Numbered from the stretch's first letter, positions 7,607 to 15,269 are shown. The stretch: DNA of 18,999 nt from Elusimicrobiota bacterium (GCA_012515635.1 JAAYXZ010000072.1:1-18999), one strand, 5' to 3'. The notes: generated by a model from the letters alone, not told the origin. Translations and numbers: made by a program.

Positions 7607-8749
7607 CTATTTAAGAAACTGCGGGTCTGTCAACCTCTGAACCTTTACTCTTTTTTTTGCTTTGGACTGAGAAACAAGTCTCTTCATCAGAATATCATAT
7701 TTTTTTCTGTTCACAGGAATCTTGGCCGGCTTGCCTGTTTTGCCTGAAAGGATACAAGCATTGATAAACTCTACTGACTTCAGGCCTTCCTCTCCGGAGA
7801 CCAGCAATGTTTCCTTTTTAAGTATCGCCTGAACAAAGTTTCTTATAATCTCATTATGTCCTGTCGGGATATTTGTTTCATATTCAACCTTCTCTTCTTT
7901 CATCCCGAGGGATGCCCACATATCTTTGGTTGTTTTTGTGAATTTAGAGATAGGCATATCATATTTATAAAGCGTTATCTCTGTGTTTTTGACTACTATT
8001 TTACCTTTTTCACCTGCTATCTCCATCCGAAAGAATGATGGTTCGCAGGTAGTCGTATAATAATAGCCCCACGCCCCATTTTTATACTCTAAAAAAGCGG
8101 ACACTTCATTCTCCACCTCTATCTTATGCATTCTTGTCCTGGTTTTTGCCTCTATTTTTACAGGAAGCCCTGCCAGATAAGTGAATATATCTATTATATG
8201 CGGCGCCTGATTTATAAGGACCCCTCCGCCCTCTCCTTTCCATGTGGCGCGCCAGGTCCCGCTATCATAATACACCTGAGGACGATACCATGGGTCAACA
8301 CAGAGAGTTCTTGTTATCTCTCCTATTGCTCCCTTGCTTATCAACTCTTTCAGTTTAATTACCCACGGCTCTGTTCTTCTTTGAAATATCACTGCAAGAA
8401 GTTTTTTGTTCTTCTTTGCCGCATTCACCATCTTGTCCGCATCCGCTACCGTGACAGTCATAGGTTTCTCTGAAAGGACATTCAATCCGTTTTTTAAGGC
8501 GTAGACCGCTATCTCAGAATGCAGCCAATGTAATGCAGCTATGGTAACTGCATTCGCTGTTTTGCTCTTTATTGCATCTTTGTAATCGGTAAAAAACGGT
8601 ACATTGAACTCTTTTCCTCTTGTCTCAGCCACTTTTTTATCAATATCGCATACAAATGCCAACTCAGCATTCTCTAATTTTTTTATGCTGTTACAGTGGC
8701 TTACACCCATCCCGCCGATTCCAATAACACCGATTCTGACTTTTTTCAT
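7607..8749 (-). CDS. Gfo/Idh/MocA-family NAD(P)-dependent oxidoreductase
   Basis: A 380-residue cytoplasmic dehydrogenase, likely acting on a sugar, inositol or sugar derivative. The Rossmann motif is GIGGMG (G10, G12, G15), EKP with K95 is the family signature (94-96), and the active-site block is GGGVLINQAPHIIDIF with H184 and D187. The tail after residue 350 is basic and unusual (KAKKRVKVQR). I chose the ATG at 8749, whose product begins MKKVRIGVIG as is normal for the family. The longer reading from GTG at 8806 adds 19 atypical residues and would start within the -10 region. The site before 8749 is weak (AAGAAAAGA). It has its own promoter and no partner gene apart from the downstream SDR, so the substrate cannot be named. 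Confidence 0.93.
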   Translation of the reverse strand: MKKVRIGVIGIGGMGVSHCNSIKKLENAELAFVCDIDKKVAETRGKEFNVPFFTDYKDAIKSKTANAVTIAALHWLHSEIAVYALKNGLNVLSEKPMTVTVADADKMVNAAKKNKKLLAVIFQRRTEPWVIKLKELISKGAIGEITRTLCVDPWYRPQVYYDSGTWRATWKGEGGGVLINQAPHIIDIFTYLAGLPVKIEAKTRTRMHKIEVENEVSAFLEYKNGAWGYYYTTTCEPSFFRMEIAGEKGKIVVKNTEITLYKYDMPISKFTKTTKDMWASLGMKEEKVEYETNIPTGHNEIIRNFVQAILKKETLLVSGEEGLKSVEFINACILSGKTGKPAKIPVNRKKYDILMKRLVSQSKAKKRVKVQRLTDPQFLK

Positions 8750-8796
8750 TCTTTTCTTGTTTTGTGTTTTACTTGCGCCATTAAAAGTTGTAAGAT

Positions 8797-8825
8797 AATA
8801 TAACACAAAAAAAGGCGGTAATCAA
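8797..8825 (-). promoter_or_regulatory. Candidate promoter of the Gfo/Idh gene
   Basis: On the minus strand TTGATT (8820-8825), a 17-base spacer and TATATT (8797-8802). The start would fall near 8790, giving a leader of about 40 bases before the ATG at 8749. This supports 8749 over the upstream GTG. The same AT-rich block could serve a plus-strand -10 (TAATAT/TATAAC), so it may fire in both directions. Confidence 0.5.
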
Positions 8826-8833
8826 ACGACAAA

Positions 8834-9049
8834 ATGAAAGAGATAGACATAGAAAGTGACGAGTGGAAAGAGACAATAAAAGGGAAGAGCCCTGAAGAGA
8901 TAGCTCAAATAGTGGGAAGTTATTATGAGGAACAGTATGAGAGAGAGAAACTTTGGTCAGGGAAATTTATAGGAACAACAGTTTTTACCCTTATACTTTT
9001 ATTAATATTATTAACGCTCTATCGTCTAATAACAAGGTTTATGCCGTAA
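8834..9049 (+). CDS. Small single-pass membrane protein of unknown function
   Basis: A 71-residue protein, not recognised. Residues 1-40 are strongly charged and probably helical (ESDEWKETIKGKSPEEIAQI, then EEQYEREK). Residues 45-65 form one hydrophobic helix (IGTTVFTLILLLILLTLYRL), followed by a short basic end, ITRFMP. The basic side after the helix and the acidic N-terminus leave topology open. It is the first gene of the plus-strand envelope cluster, 64 bases before the WecA-like gene. There is no usable ribosome site: the nearest purine-rich stretch (AAAGGCGG) is about 15 bases away. Charge pattern, clean membrane helix and location make it look real; function could be a helper of the neighbouring transferase, but that is a guess. 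Confidence 0.65.
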   Translation: MKEIDIESDEWKETIKGKSPEEIAQIVGSYYEEQYEREKLWSGKFIGTTVFTLILLLILLTLYRLITRFMP

Positions 9050-9113
9050 TTATCACTTTTATTACAGGCAACGAACAGATATGCGCAAGAATTACAACTT
9101 TTAACTTATTGCT

Positions 9114-10208
9114 ATGTGGTCATATGTATATATTATAGTTTTTTTGGCAGGGATGTCATTATCCCTTATTTTAACTCCGTTATCTGGGAGGATTGCCAGG
9201 CGATTTAATGTAATCTCCATCCCTTCATCAAGAAGCGCGCATAAACACCCTGTGCCTCTGTTGGGAGGACTGGGTATCTATTTTTCCCTGCTTATAACTG
9301 TTGTGATAAGCATCATCGCAATGAAATACGGAATATTATCCTTCTTTCTTTCAGATTACAGCACAGGCATAAAAAGCGTATTGGATAAACTTTCTGCAAT
9401 TCTTGTCGGCGGAGCGATAGTAGTCGCTTTCGGAGTAATAGATGACATAAAGACCTTGAAGGCGAAGCAAAAACTTTTTCTTCAAATAATAGCATCCATG
9501 ATTATATTTTTCTCAGGGATTCGCCTCTCTTTTATAAGCGCCTTTCCGTCCTTTTTTCTTACTATCTTCTGGTTAATTCTTATGATGAACACCTTTAACC
9601 TTATGGATAACATGGATGGATTAAGCAGCGGTGTCGCTATTATCAGCGGTTCCATTCTCTTCATCTTTGCCGTTGCCTTCTCTCAGTTGTTTGTTGCAAC
9701 AATACTCGCTGTTTTTCTTGGAAGCGTTATCGGATTTTTAAGATACAATTTTCCACCTGCAAAAATTTTTATGGGAGAGAGCGGAAGCTCGTTTTTAGGG
9801 TATTTTCTCGGTTCAACGGCTATACTTCTAACATTTTACAGATATGAGCATCATCAAACATTTCTTCCTTTATTTGCTCCCCTGATAGTGTTTTCCGTTC
9901 TGTTTTTTGATACGCTCTCGGTTATATGGATAAGGAAGACACGGAGATTGCCTATATTTCAGGCGGACAAAAACCATCTCTCTCATCGTCTTGTAACCCT
10001 TGGTATGAACAATAAACAGGCGATTTTCTTCATTTATCTTTTAACGTTATGCACAGGTATAGGAGCGCTTTTACTTGGCAGTTTGAATATCTTTGGCGGT
10101 CTTATAATCATATTACAGGTGTTTATCATTCTCTCTATAGTAGGACTGCTTGAAATGACAGGAAGAAAAAAAGGAAAAAACTTAAATGAAAAAACGGGCA
10201 TGGGTTGA
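9114..10208 (+). CDS. Undecaprenyl-phosphate glycosyl-1-phosphate transferase (WecA/TagO/MraY family)
   Basis: A polytopic inner-membrane enzyme of 364 residues with about ten hydrophobic helices. It moves a sugar-1-phosphate, usually GlcNAc-1-P from UDP-GlcNAc, onto undecaprenyl phosphate and so starts O-antigen or another surface glycan. Family motifs are in order: PVPLLGGLGIY (47-56), the D110-D111 pair in VIDDIKTLKA, NLMDNMDGLSSG (162-173), MGESGSSFLGY (220-230) and the cytoplasmic loop DKNHLSHRLVTLGM. In that loop the usual H-x-H-H reads H-L-S-H, a variant I believe occurs in other non-proteobacterial members. It fits the WecA/TagO branch better than MraY because of the loop sequence. 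The ATG at 9114 has no ribosome site; an in-frame stop at 9102-9104 blocks any longer start. The 3' end overlaps alr by 23 bases. Confidence 0.9.
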   Translation: MWSYVYIIVFLAGMSLSLILTPLSGRIARRFNVISIPSSRSAHKHPVPLLGGLGIYFSLLITVVISIIAMKYGILSFFLSDYSTGIKSVLDKLSAILVGGAIVVAFGVIDDIKTLKAKQKLFLQIIASMIIFFSGIRLSFISAFPSFFLTIFWLILMMNTFNLMDNMDGLSSGVAIISGSILFIFAVAFSQLFVATILAVFLGSVIGFLRYNFPPAKIFMGESGSSFLGYFLGSTAILLTFYRYEHHQTFLPLFAPLIVFSVLFFDTLSVIWIRKTRRLPIFQADKNHLSHRLVTLGMNNKQAIFFIYLLTLCTGIGALLLGSLNIFGGLIIILQVFIILSIVGLLEMTGRKKGKNLNEKTGMG

Positions 10209-11289
10209 AATAGATACCGGCAAGATAATCAAGAATATTCAAGAGATTAAAAAATATACCGGGAAAAAATTTATGGCATGCGTAAAGGGCAATTGTTATG
10301 GAATGGGAATGAGCGAAATATCAAACCGAATAGAGAGGTATGTTGACTCATTCGGCGTGGCTACATATTCAGAAGCAATGGAGTTAAGAGCATCAGGCAT
10401 AAAAAAACCTGTGCTAATAATGGGTCCTGTTCTTCCTGACAATATAGATACCCTTGTAATGAATGATATCAGCATCTCTCTTTTTGACGAAGTTATTCTC
10501 AAAGAGATTGCCAAAGTAGTGAGGAGAAGAGATAAAGATGCCTCTGTCCACATTAAAATAGATACAGGTCTTGGCAGAATAGGGCTTATGCCTGAAAAAA
10601 CACAGGATTTCATAGAAAAAACAGCGTCTATCAAAGGAATAAGAATTGATGGAATCTTCTCTCATTTTGCCACTGCCGGATGGAAGGACAAAACATATGC
10701 AACGGAACAGATTAAACAGTTCACCAACACTTTGAAAAATATTGAAAATTTTCATATCCCATTAAAGCACATAGCTAATTCTCCGGGCATTCTAAATATT
10801 CCCGAATCATATAAGAACTTTGATATGGTAAGAATAGGGCTTCTATTGTTCGGCGTATATACAGAGCAATATCTTTATAAAACCTTACAACTTAAATCTG
10901 CATTGAAGGGTTTCTGTAGAATACTTTATGTGAAAGATGTGCCTGCTGACACGTTTTTGGGATATGGCCTTACATATAAAACAAAAAAGAAGAGCAGGAT
11001 AGCAACAGCGGGAATTGGTTATGCAGATGGATTCCGCAGGGAACTCTCCAATAATTTTCATTTTTTGCGGAAAGGACAAAGATTAAACCTTGTAGGAAAC
11101 ATCTGTATGGACCAGACGCTTGTTGATGTGACAGGAAAAGATGTAAAACAAGGCGATATCATTCAAATATTCGGCGATAACTTTGAGATAGAAGATATGG
11201 CAAAGACGCTAAAAACAATTCCACAGGATATTTTATGCGGTTTTGGCAGCACAAGGATGGAAAAATTATATAGGGCGGGTGCTAAATGA
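10186..11289 (+). CDS. alr: Alanine racemase
   Basis: A 367-residue PLP enzyme that interconverts L- and D-alanine, giving D-alanine for peptidoglycan. The PLP lysine is K34 in ACVKGNCYGMG; the motif departs from the common VKADAYGHG, with GNC replacing ADA, but the Lys and Tyr are kept. The second catalytic base, Tyr260, lies in FLGYGLTYKT, followed by IATAGIGYADGFRR and NICMDQTLVDVT, all in family order. Length is normal. AAAGGA lies about ten bases upstream of the ATG. The gene begins 23 bases inside the WecA-like gene and ends in an ATGA overlap with the polyprenyl synthase, so the three are probably translated from one mRNA. Confidence 0.95.
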   Translation: MKKRAWVEIDTGKIIKNIQEIKKYTGKKFMACVKGNCYGMGMSEISNRIERYVDSFGVATYSEAMELRASGIKKPVLIMGPVLPDNIDTLVMNDISISLFDEVILKEIAKVVRRRDKDASVHIKIDTGLGRIGLMPEKTQDFIEKTASIKGIRIDGIFSHFATAGWKDKTYATEQIKQFTNTLKNIENFHIPLKHIANSPGILNIPESYKNFDMVRIGLLLFGVYTEQYLYKTLQLKSALKGFCRILYVKDVPADTFLGYGLTYKTKKKSRIATAGIGYADGFRRELSNNFHFLRKGQRLNLVGNICMDQTLVDVTGKDVKQGDIIQIFGDNFEIEDMAKTLKTIPQDILCGFGSTRMEKLYRAGAK

Positions 11290-12086
11290 AAGACGATAAG
11301 AACGATTGTGCCAAAGAATTTAAAAAATATCGGGAAACCATAGACCGTCATCTGACAAAGGCATTGCCTTCAGAGAAGACAGAACCCAAGATATTGCACA
11401 AAGCAATGAGATACAGCGTATTTGCGGGAGGTAAGCGATTGAGACCGCTTATTGTTCTTATAGTCGGAGATATGCTCGGGGTAGAAGAACGCAAAATGCT
11501 GCCTATTGCCTGCGGTATTGAACTTATACACAATTTTTCCCTCATACATGATGACCTGCCTGCAATGGATAATGATGACTTCCGAAGAGGAAAACAGACC
11601 TGCCATAAAAAGTTCAATGAAGCGGTAGCCATACTTGCAGGGGACGCACTTTTAACCCTCGGGTTCAAGATGATTGCCGAGACAGGCAGTCCAGAACTAA
11701 TAAAAAAGACAGCAGATGCCATCGGCTCTCAAGGAATGGCAGGCGGGCAAACAGTGGATATATTGCAGAAAAACAAAAAACTGACGGAACGGGTCAAAAG
11801 AAATCTTGACCTTATGAAGACAGGAAAATTATTCCAGTTATGTTTTTCTGCGCCGCTTTTTTTTAAAAAGGTTGATACGGTTAAAAAAGGAAAACTACTT
11901 AATATATCCAAAAATTTCGGTATAGCGTTTCAAATAAGGGACGATATAGAAGACAGGGAAGGAGACATAGAAGAATTAAATTATCGTATGGAAACTTATT
12001 ATAAAAAAATTCAGAAAGATATTGCCTATTTAGGAAAAAAAGGAATGCTTTTATCCTGCTTGGCAGAGCGATTATTCAAAGTTTGA
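11286..12086 (+). CDS. Short-chain polyprenyl (farnesyl/geranylgeranyl) diphosphate synthase
   Basis: A 266-residue soluble prenyltransferase that condenses isopentenyl diphosphate with allylic diphosphates. GGKRLRP is at 48-54, the first Asp-rich motif is DDLPAMDND (89-97), and the GGQTVDI block is near 153-159. The second Asp-rich motif reads FQIRDDIED (216-223), with Glu in place of the usual Leu/Phe of DD-x-x-D but both leading aspartates kept. The length is a little below the common 290-300 residues, with the shortfall at the C-terminal end after residue 230. The two-residue Pro-Ala insert in the first motif is of the bacterial FPPS (IspA-type) kind, so farnesyl diphosphate is the likely product; chain length is inferred. 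ATGA overlap with alr. Its stop codon lies in the first copy of a 10-bp repeat that forms part of the next promoter. Confidence 0.92.
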   Translation: MKDDKNDCAKEFKKYRETIDRHLTKALPSEKTEPKILHKAMRYSVFAGGKRLRPLIVLIVGDMLGVEERKMLPIACGIELIHNFSLIHDDLPAMDNDDFRRGKQTCHKKFNEAVAILAGDALLTLGFKMIAETGSPELIKKTADAIGSQGMAGGQTVDILQKNKKLTERVKRNLDLMKTGKLFQLCFSAPLFFKKVDTVKKGKLLNISKNFGIAFQIRDDIEDREGDIEELNYRMETYYKKIQKDIAYLGKKGMLLSCLAERLFKV

Positions 12087-12101
12087 CACTATTTGACACT
12101 A
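12082..12101 (+). repeat. Tandem direct repeat of a 10-bp unit at the ABC-operon promoter
   Basis: TTTGACACTA occurs twice with no gap (12082-12091 and 12092-12101). The first copy contains the stop codon of the prenyl synthase gene, and the second contains the -35 box used below. Ten-base phasing puts both copies on the same face of the helix. Confidence 0.85.
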
Positions 12102-12121
12102 ATTAACAAATTTAGTAGAAT
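12093..12121 (+). promoter_or_regulatory. Near-consensus promoter of the ABC transporter operon
   Basis: TTGACA (12093-12098), 17-base spacer, TAGAAT (12116-12121): eleven of twelve consensus bases at optimal spacing. The start would be near 12128, leaving a leader of about 24 bases that contains the AGGAGG ribosome site of the ATPase gene. A second TTGACA ten bases upstream (12083-12088) has no -10 at 17 bases. Confidence 0.7.
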
Positions 12122-12151
12122 ATAAGGAATTATACACAGCAGGAGGGATAA

Positions 12152-12904
12152 ATGGCAATAATAGAAACAAGAGGGTTAAGCAAGGTATATACCTTAGGAA
12201 AAAAAAGGCAAGTAGTCGCGCTAAATGATGTAACATTAAATATTCAGGAAGGTGAAATATTCGGAATACTGGGTCCTAACGGTTCAGGAAAAACAACCAG
12301 TTTGAAACTCCTCTTAGGGATTATATTTCCTACTGCCGGCGAGATAGCGATAATGGGAGAAAACCAGTTCTCCATAGCAGCAAAGAAAAATATCGGCTTT
12401 TTACCTGAAAACCCATACTACTATGACTATCTTACCGGACCTGAAATCCTGAAGTTTTACGGCAAACTTTTTGACATTCCGTCATCAACCATAGCAGACA
12501 GAACCGAAGAACTCCTTAACCTTGTAGGTCTATACAACGCAAGAAATCTGGCTCTCAAACACTATTCCAAAGGTATGCTTGAAAGAATAGGGCTTGCGAC
12601 AAGTTTGATAAATGACCCTAAAATTCTTATTCTTGATGAACCGACCACAGGGCTTGACCCCATTGGTTGCAAAGAGACGCGAGACCTTCTAATAAAACTG
12701 AATAAGTCAGGTAAAACCATTTTGCTGTCAAGCCATTTTCTATCAGAGGTTGAACGGGTATGCACAAGAATTGCAATCTTTCATAGGGGCTATCTTTTAA
12801 CCACAGGAACCCTTACCGGATTACTGGAAGAGTATCAAGCAGAGAATCTTGAAGACCTCTTTGTGAAAGCCATAGAAAAATTTGATACAGCAGAACAAAA
12901 ATAG
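12152..12904 (+). CDS. ABC transporter ATP-binding protein (ABC-2 type export)
   Basis: A 250-residue ATPase subunit. Walker A is GPNGSGKT (41-48), the signature is YSKGMLERIGLA (138-149, the SKGM variant of LSGGQ usual in ABC-2 exporters), Walker B is ILILDEP with E163 as the catalytic base, the D-loop is GLDP and the H-loop is H195 in LLSSH. It powers the permease encoded 27 bases downstream. AGGAGG precedes the ATG at good spacing, and a strong promoter lies just upstream, so this is the first gene of a new transcription unit. Its sequence is of the NatA/DrrA/CcmA-like group, exporters of drugs, ions, lipids or polysaccharide; the substrate cannot be told from the sequence. Confidence 0.95.
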   Translation: MAIIETRGLSKVYTLGKKRQVVALNDVTLNIQEGEIFGILGPNGSGKTTSLKLLLGIIFPTAGEIAIMGENQFSIAAKKNIGFLPENPYYYDYLTGPEILKFYGKLFDIPSSTIADRTEELLNLVGLYNARNLALKHYSKGMLERIGLATSLINDPKILILDEPTTGLDPIGCKETRDLLIKLNKSGKTILLSSHFLSEVERVCTRIAIFHRGYLLTTGTLTGLLEEYQAENLEDLFVKAIEKFDTAEQK

Positions 12905-12931
12905 AGAATAGTATAAAAAAGGGAGACAATT

Positions 12932-13696
12932 ATGAAGAAGGCATGGGTTATAGCACTTAATACCTTTCAAGAATCTTTAAGAAAAAAAACTTTTTATGTC
13001 CTGCTTGTAGTTGCTCTGGTAGTTATAGGCGCATCCAGATTCTTTTCTTTCCTTGCCGCTGAAGACGAATTGAAGATGATAAAGGATGTCGGCTTTGCCA
13101 GTATTGAGTTTTTCGGAGCGCTCATCGCCATATTTACTGCGCTTACAGCCGTATCCGGAGAGATAGAAAAAAGAACTATCTATCCGCTTTTGTCCAAACC
13201 TATAAAAAGGAGCCACTTTATAATAGGGAAACTGACAGGACAAACGCTGGTTATATTTTTAAACTTTGTATTTATGTCCCTATTTTTTATTGTATTGCTG
13301 TTAATCAAAAAAAGCCCTCCAGATATTAATATCTTTAAAGCGCTTATTTTGATTTTTATTGAACTTGTTCTCATAGGCACTATAACCCTTACAGTCGCTA
13401 CATTTGCAACGGAAGCATTCAATCTCATATTCTCTTTCTTTCTTTATGTTGTAGGCCATCTGATATCTTACGGCTCACAGATATTGGAAAGAGTGGAGAA
13501 CACCCTTCTCCAAAGATTAGGAAAAGCGTTTTATAGCATTCTTCCTAATTATGAAAACTTTAATATAAAAGACAAAGTTGTAGTTGGGGTGTCAGTTTCA
13601 TGGAAATATGTCGGCACAAATGTGCTTTACGGCATACTTTATATGGTCATTGCGCTATTGATAGGTATTTACTTCTTTAATAAGAGGGAAGTATGA
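12932..13696 (+). CDS. ABC-2 type transporter permease
   Basis: A 254-residue integral membrane protein with about six helices: near residues 21-40, 58-78, 105-125, 135-158, 162-180 and 228-250. The cytoplasmic segment SGEIEKRTIYPLLSKPIKRS (about 80-99) is characteristic of ABC-2/NatB-type permeases that assemble with the ATPase encoded just before it. GGGAG lies upstream of the ATG. The stop overlaps the next gene as ATGA, which ties the TPR protein to this transporter. A loop of about 40 residues before the last helix (LERVENTLLQRLGKAFYSIL onwards) probably lies outside the membrane. Substrate unknown. Confidence 0.9.
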   Translation: MKKAWVIALNTFQESLRKKTFYVLLVVALVVIGASRFFSFLAAEDELKMIKDVGFASIEFFGALIAIFTALTAVSGEIEKRTIYPLLSKPIKRSHFIIGKLTGQTLVIFLNFVFMSLFFIVLLLIKKSPPDINIFKALILIFIELVLIGTITLTVATFATEAFNLIFSFFLYVVGHLISYGSQILERVENTLLQRLGKAFYSILPNYENFNIKDKVVVGVSVSWKYVGTNVLYGILYMVIALLIGIYFFNKREV

Positions 13697-14673
13697 ATAA
13701 AAAATTTAACAGGATATTGCTTTTCATCGCTATTTTGCTTTATATCCCGTTGAGTATTCTTCAGATAAAAATAATTAACCCCAGAAAAGCTATGGAGAAC
13801 CTTGAAAGCCGAATTCTGCTTATGCCTGGGCAGATGGCGGGAAGTTTAGTCCTAAGCGGATTCAAGGGCATTGCGGCAGATTTGCTCTGGCTGAACATAG
13901 AAGATTTTTGGCATAAAGGACAGCACTATAAGATGTTGCCTCTCTTTGACGCAGTAAGTTGGTTACAGCCCGAATATGTCTCTGTATGGGCTATTGGCGG
14001 CTGGCATATGTCTTACAATATCTTTCATGTTATCACAGAGGATACAAAGGAGTTTTATGCGGAATTGATATCTACATACGAGTCCCTTGATAACGCTGAA
14101 AGAAAGAGAGTTCAACCGGTGATTAATATCGCTAAAGCGTTATGGAAAATTAATGAAGAGATGTCTGCGTATAACACAAAATGGCTTACAGAAAAAGAGA
14201 TGCCTGAAGCCTTCATATTACTGAACAGATACGAAGAAGAATTATCTAAAATTGAACAGACACACCCGGATATGATAAAGATAACCCACAAACTCCTGGC
14301 GTCCGTAAGAGAACAGATAGAGTGGTATGAGAGAGGTATAAACTTTCTTACAAAAGGGGTCTCTTATAACACTGAAAAATATGATGTATATTTTGAACTC
14401 GGATGGACATATTACCATAAAGGGCAGGATTATCCCAATGCCGCAAAACAACTTGCGCAAGCAGTAAAGTTTCCACATCCCGCCTATGTGGATAACGTTT
14501 TAGCCCATGCCTATGAACTAAACGGACAGGTTGACAAGGCATTAGAGATATGGGAAACCAAACTCAAGGAAAATGCTTCTGATAACGTAGCAAGAAGAGC
14601 TGTTGAAAAAATTAAAAAAGACGGCGCATTCAGTCCTAAACGCAGAACAATATTAGGCCTCGATAAGTATTAG
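13693..14673 (+). CDS. Membrane-anchored TPR-like protein linked to the ABC transporter
   Basis: A 326-residue protein of a family I associate with uncultured and PVC-type bacteria, with no assigned function. Residues 8-28 form one hydrophobic helix, probably an uncleaved anchor. Residues 50-110 carry a striking aromatic block: GFKGIAADLLWLNIEDFWHK, then a WLQPEYVSVWAIGGWHMSYN segment that reads like a TPR helix pair. Two clearer TPR repeats lie at about 231-263 (DVYFELGWTYYHKGQDYPNA) and 264-297. The segment 140-220 is helical and charged and may be coiled coil. The start overlaps the permease stop as ATGA, with GAGGGA just before it, so it is made with the transporter. It may be a scaffold or periplasmic partner; the sequence cannot decide. 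Confidence 0.78.
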   Translation: MNKKFNRILLFIAILLYIPLSILQIKIINPRKAMENLESRILLMPGQMAGSLVLSGFKGIAADLLWLNIEDFWHKGQHYKMLPLFDAVSWLQPEYVSVWAIGGWHMSYNIFHVITEDTKEFYAELISTYESLDNAERKRVQPVINIAKALWKINEEMSAYNTKWLTEKEMPEAFILLNRYEEELSKIEQTHPDMIKITHKLLASVREQIEWYERGINFLTKGVSYNTEKYDVYFELGWTYYHKGQDYPNAAKQLAQAVKFPHPAYVDNVLAHAYELNGQVDKALEIWETKLKENASDNVARRAVEKIKKDGAFSPKRRTILGLDKY

Positions 14674-14693
14674 TCCTTACAAATAAAAAACAA

Positions 14694-15269
14694 ATGCCCA
14701 ACGTTAATAGAAAAATTCTGGTTATATCCGCCCCTTCAGGAACAGGCAAAACAACCATTGCAGAAGCGCTTGATAAACAGATTAAAGATATAGAACTTAT
14801 TACAACCTTCACAACAAGAAAACCGCGCCCCGGAGAGCAAGACAGCCATGATTACCATTTTGTAGTGCCCATTAAATTCAAAGAGATGATTGACAATAAT
14901 GACCTTGCAGAATGGGCAGAGGTTTACGGCAATTATTACGGAACTCCCAAAAAAGATATTATCTCCGCTATTAAGAAAGGGAAGACAGCGCTTCTGATAA
15001 TTGACACACAGGGAGGGAGAAGCATAAAAAAGAGATTCCCTGAAGCAGTTCTTATAGGCATACTGCCTCCTTCTATAAAGGAACAGGAGAGAAGAATAAG
15101 AGAAAGAAGCGGCAACTTATCAGAGCAAGAGATACAAAGACGGTTAGAGGCGGCAAAAGAAGAGCGAAAAATCATACTCTCCCAGTACGACCTCCGTTTT
15201 ATAAACAAAAACCTTGAAAATACCATCAAGAATATAGTTATGGCAATAAGAAAGAAGTTTAAATCTTGA
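14694..15269 (+). CDS. gmk: Guanylate kinase
   Basis: A 191-residue nucleotide kinase that phosphorylates GMP to GDP. The P-loop is APSGTGKT (13-20); the GMP-binding block TTFTTRKPRPGEQDSHDYHF (37-56) and EVYGNYYGTP (76-85) are conserved; the IDTQGG segment near 103-108 matches the family's DVQG, and the lid carries RIRERSG and EIQRRLEAA arginines. Length is slightly under the usual 200-205. It follows the TPR gene by 20 bases in an AT-rich gap with no Shine-Dalgarno sequence and no clear promoter. Its usual partners (rpoZ, yicC-type gene, coaBC) are absent here, so its place behind a transporter operon is unusual. The gene ends 35 bases from the convergent UroD-like gene; no terminator hairpin is visible between them. 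Confidence 0.94.
   Translation: MPNVNRKILVISAPSGTGKTTIAEALDKQIKDIELITTFTTRKPRPGEQDSHDYHFVVPIKFKEMIDNNDLAEWAEVYGNYYGTPKKDIISAIKKGKTALLIIDTQGGRSIKKRFPEAVLIGILPPSIKEQERRIRERSGNLSEQEIQRRLEAAKEERKIILSQYDLRFINKNLENTIKNIVMAIRKKFKS

Noticed and set aside
8750..8806. Longer N-terminus for the Gfo/Idh protein from a GTG at 8806
   Set aside because: The extra 19 residues are unlike the family start and the GTG falls within the -10 region of the promoter at 8797-8825.
10296..10755. Two minus-strand frames of about 112 codons
   Set aside because: They lie antisense within alr and have no domain or ribosome site.
11348..11722. A 124-codon minus-strand frame
   Set aside because: It lies antisense within the prenyl synthase gene and has no supporting motif.
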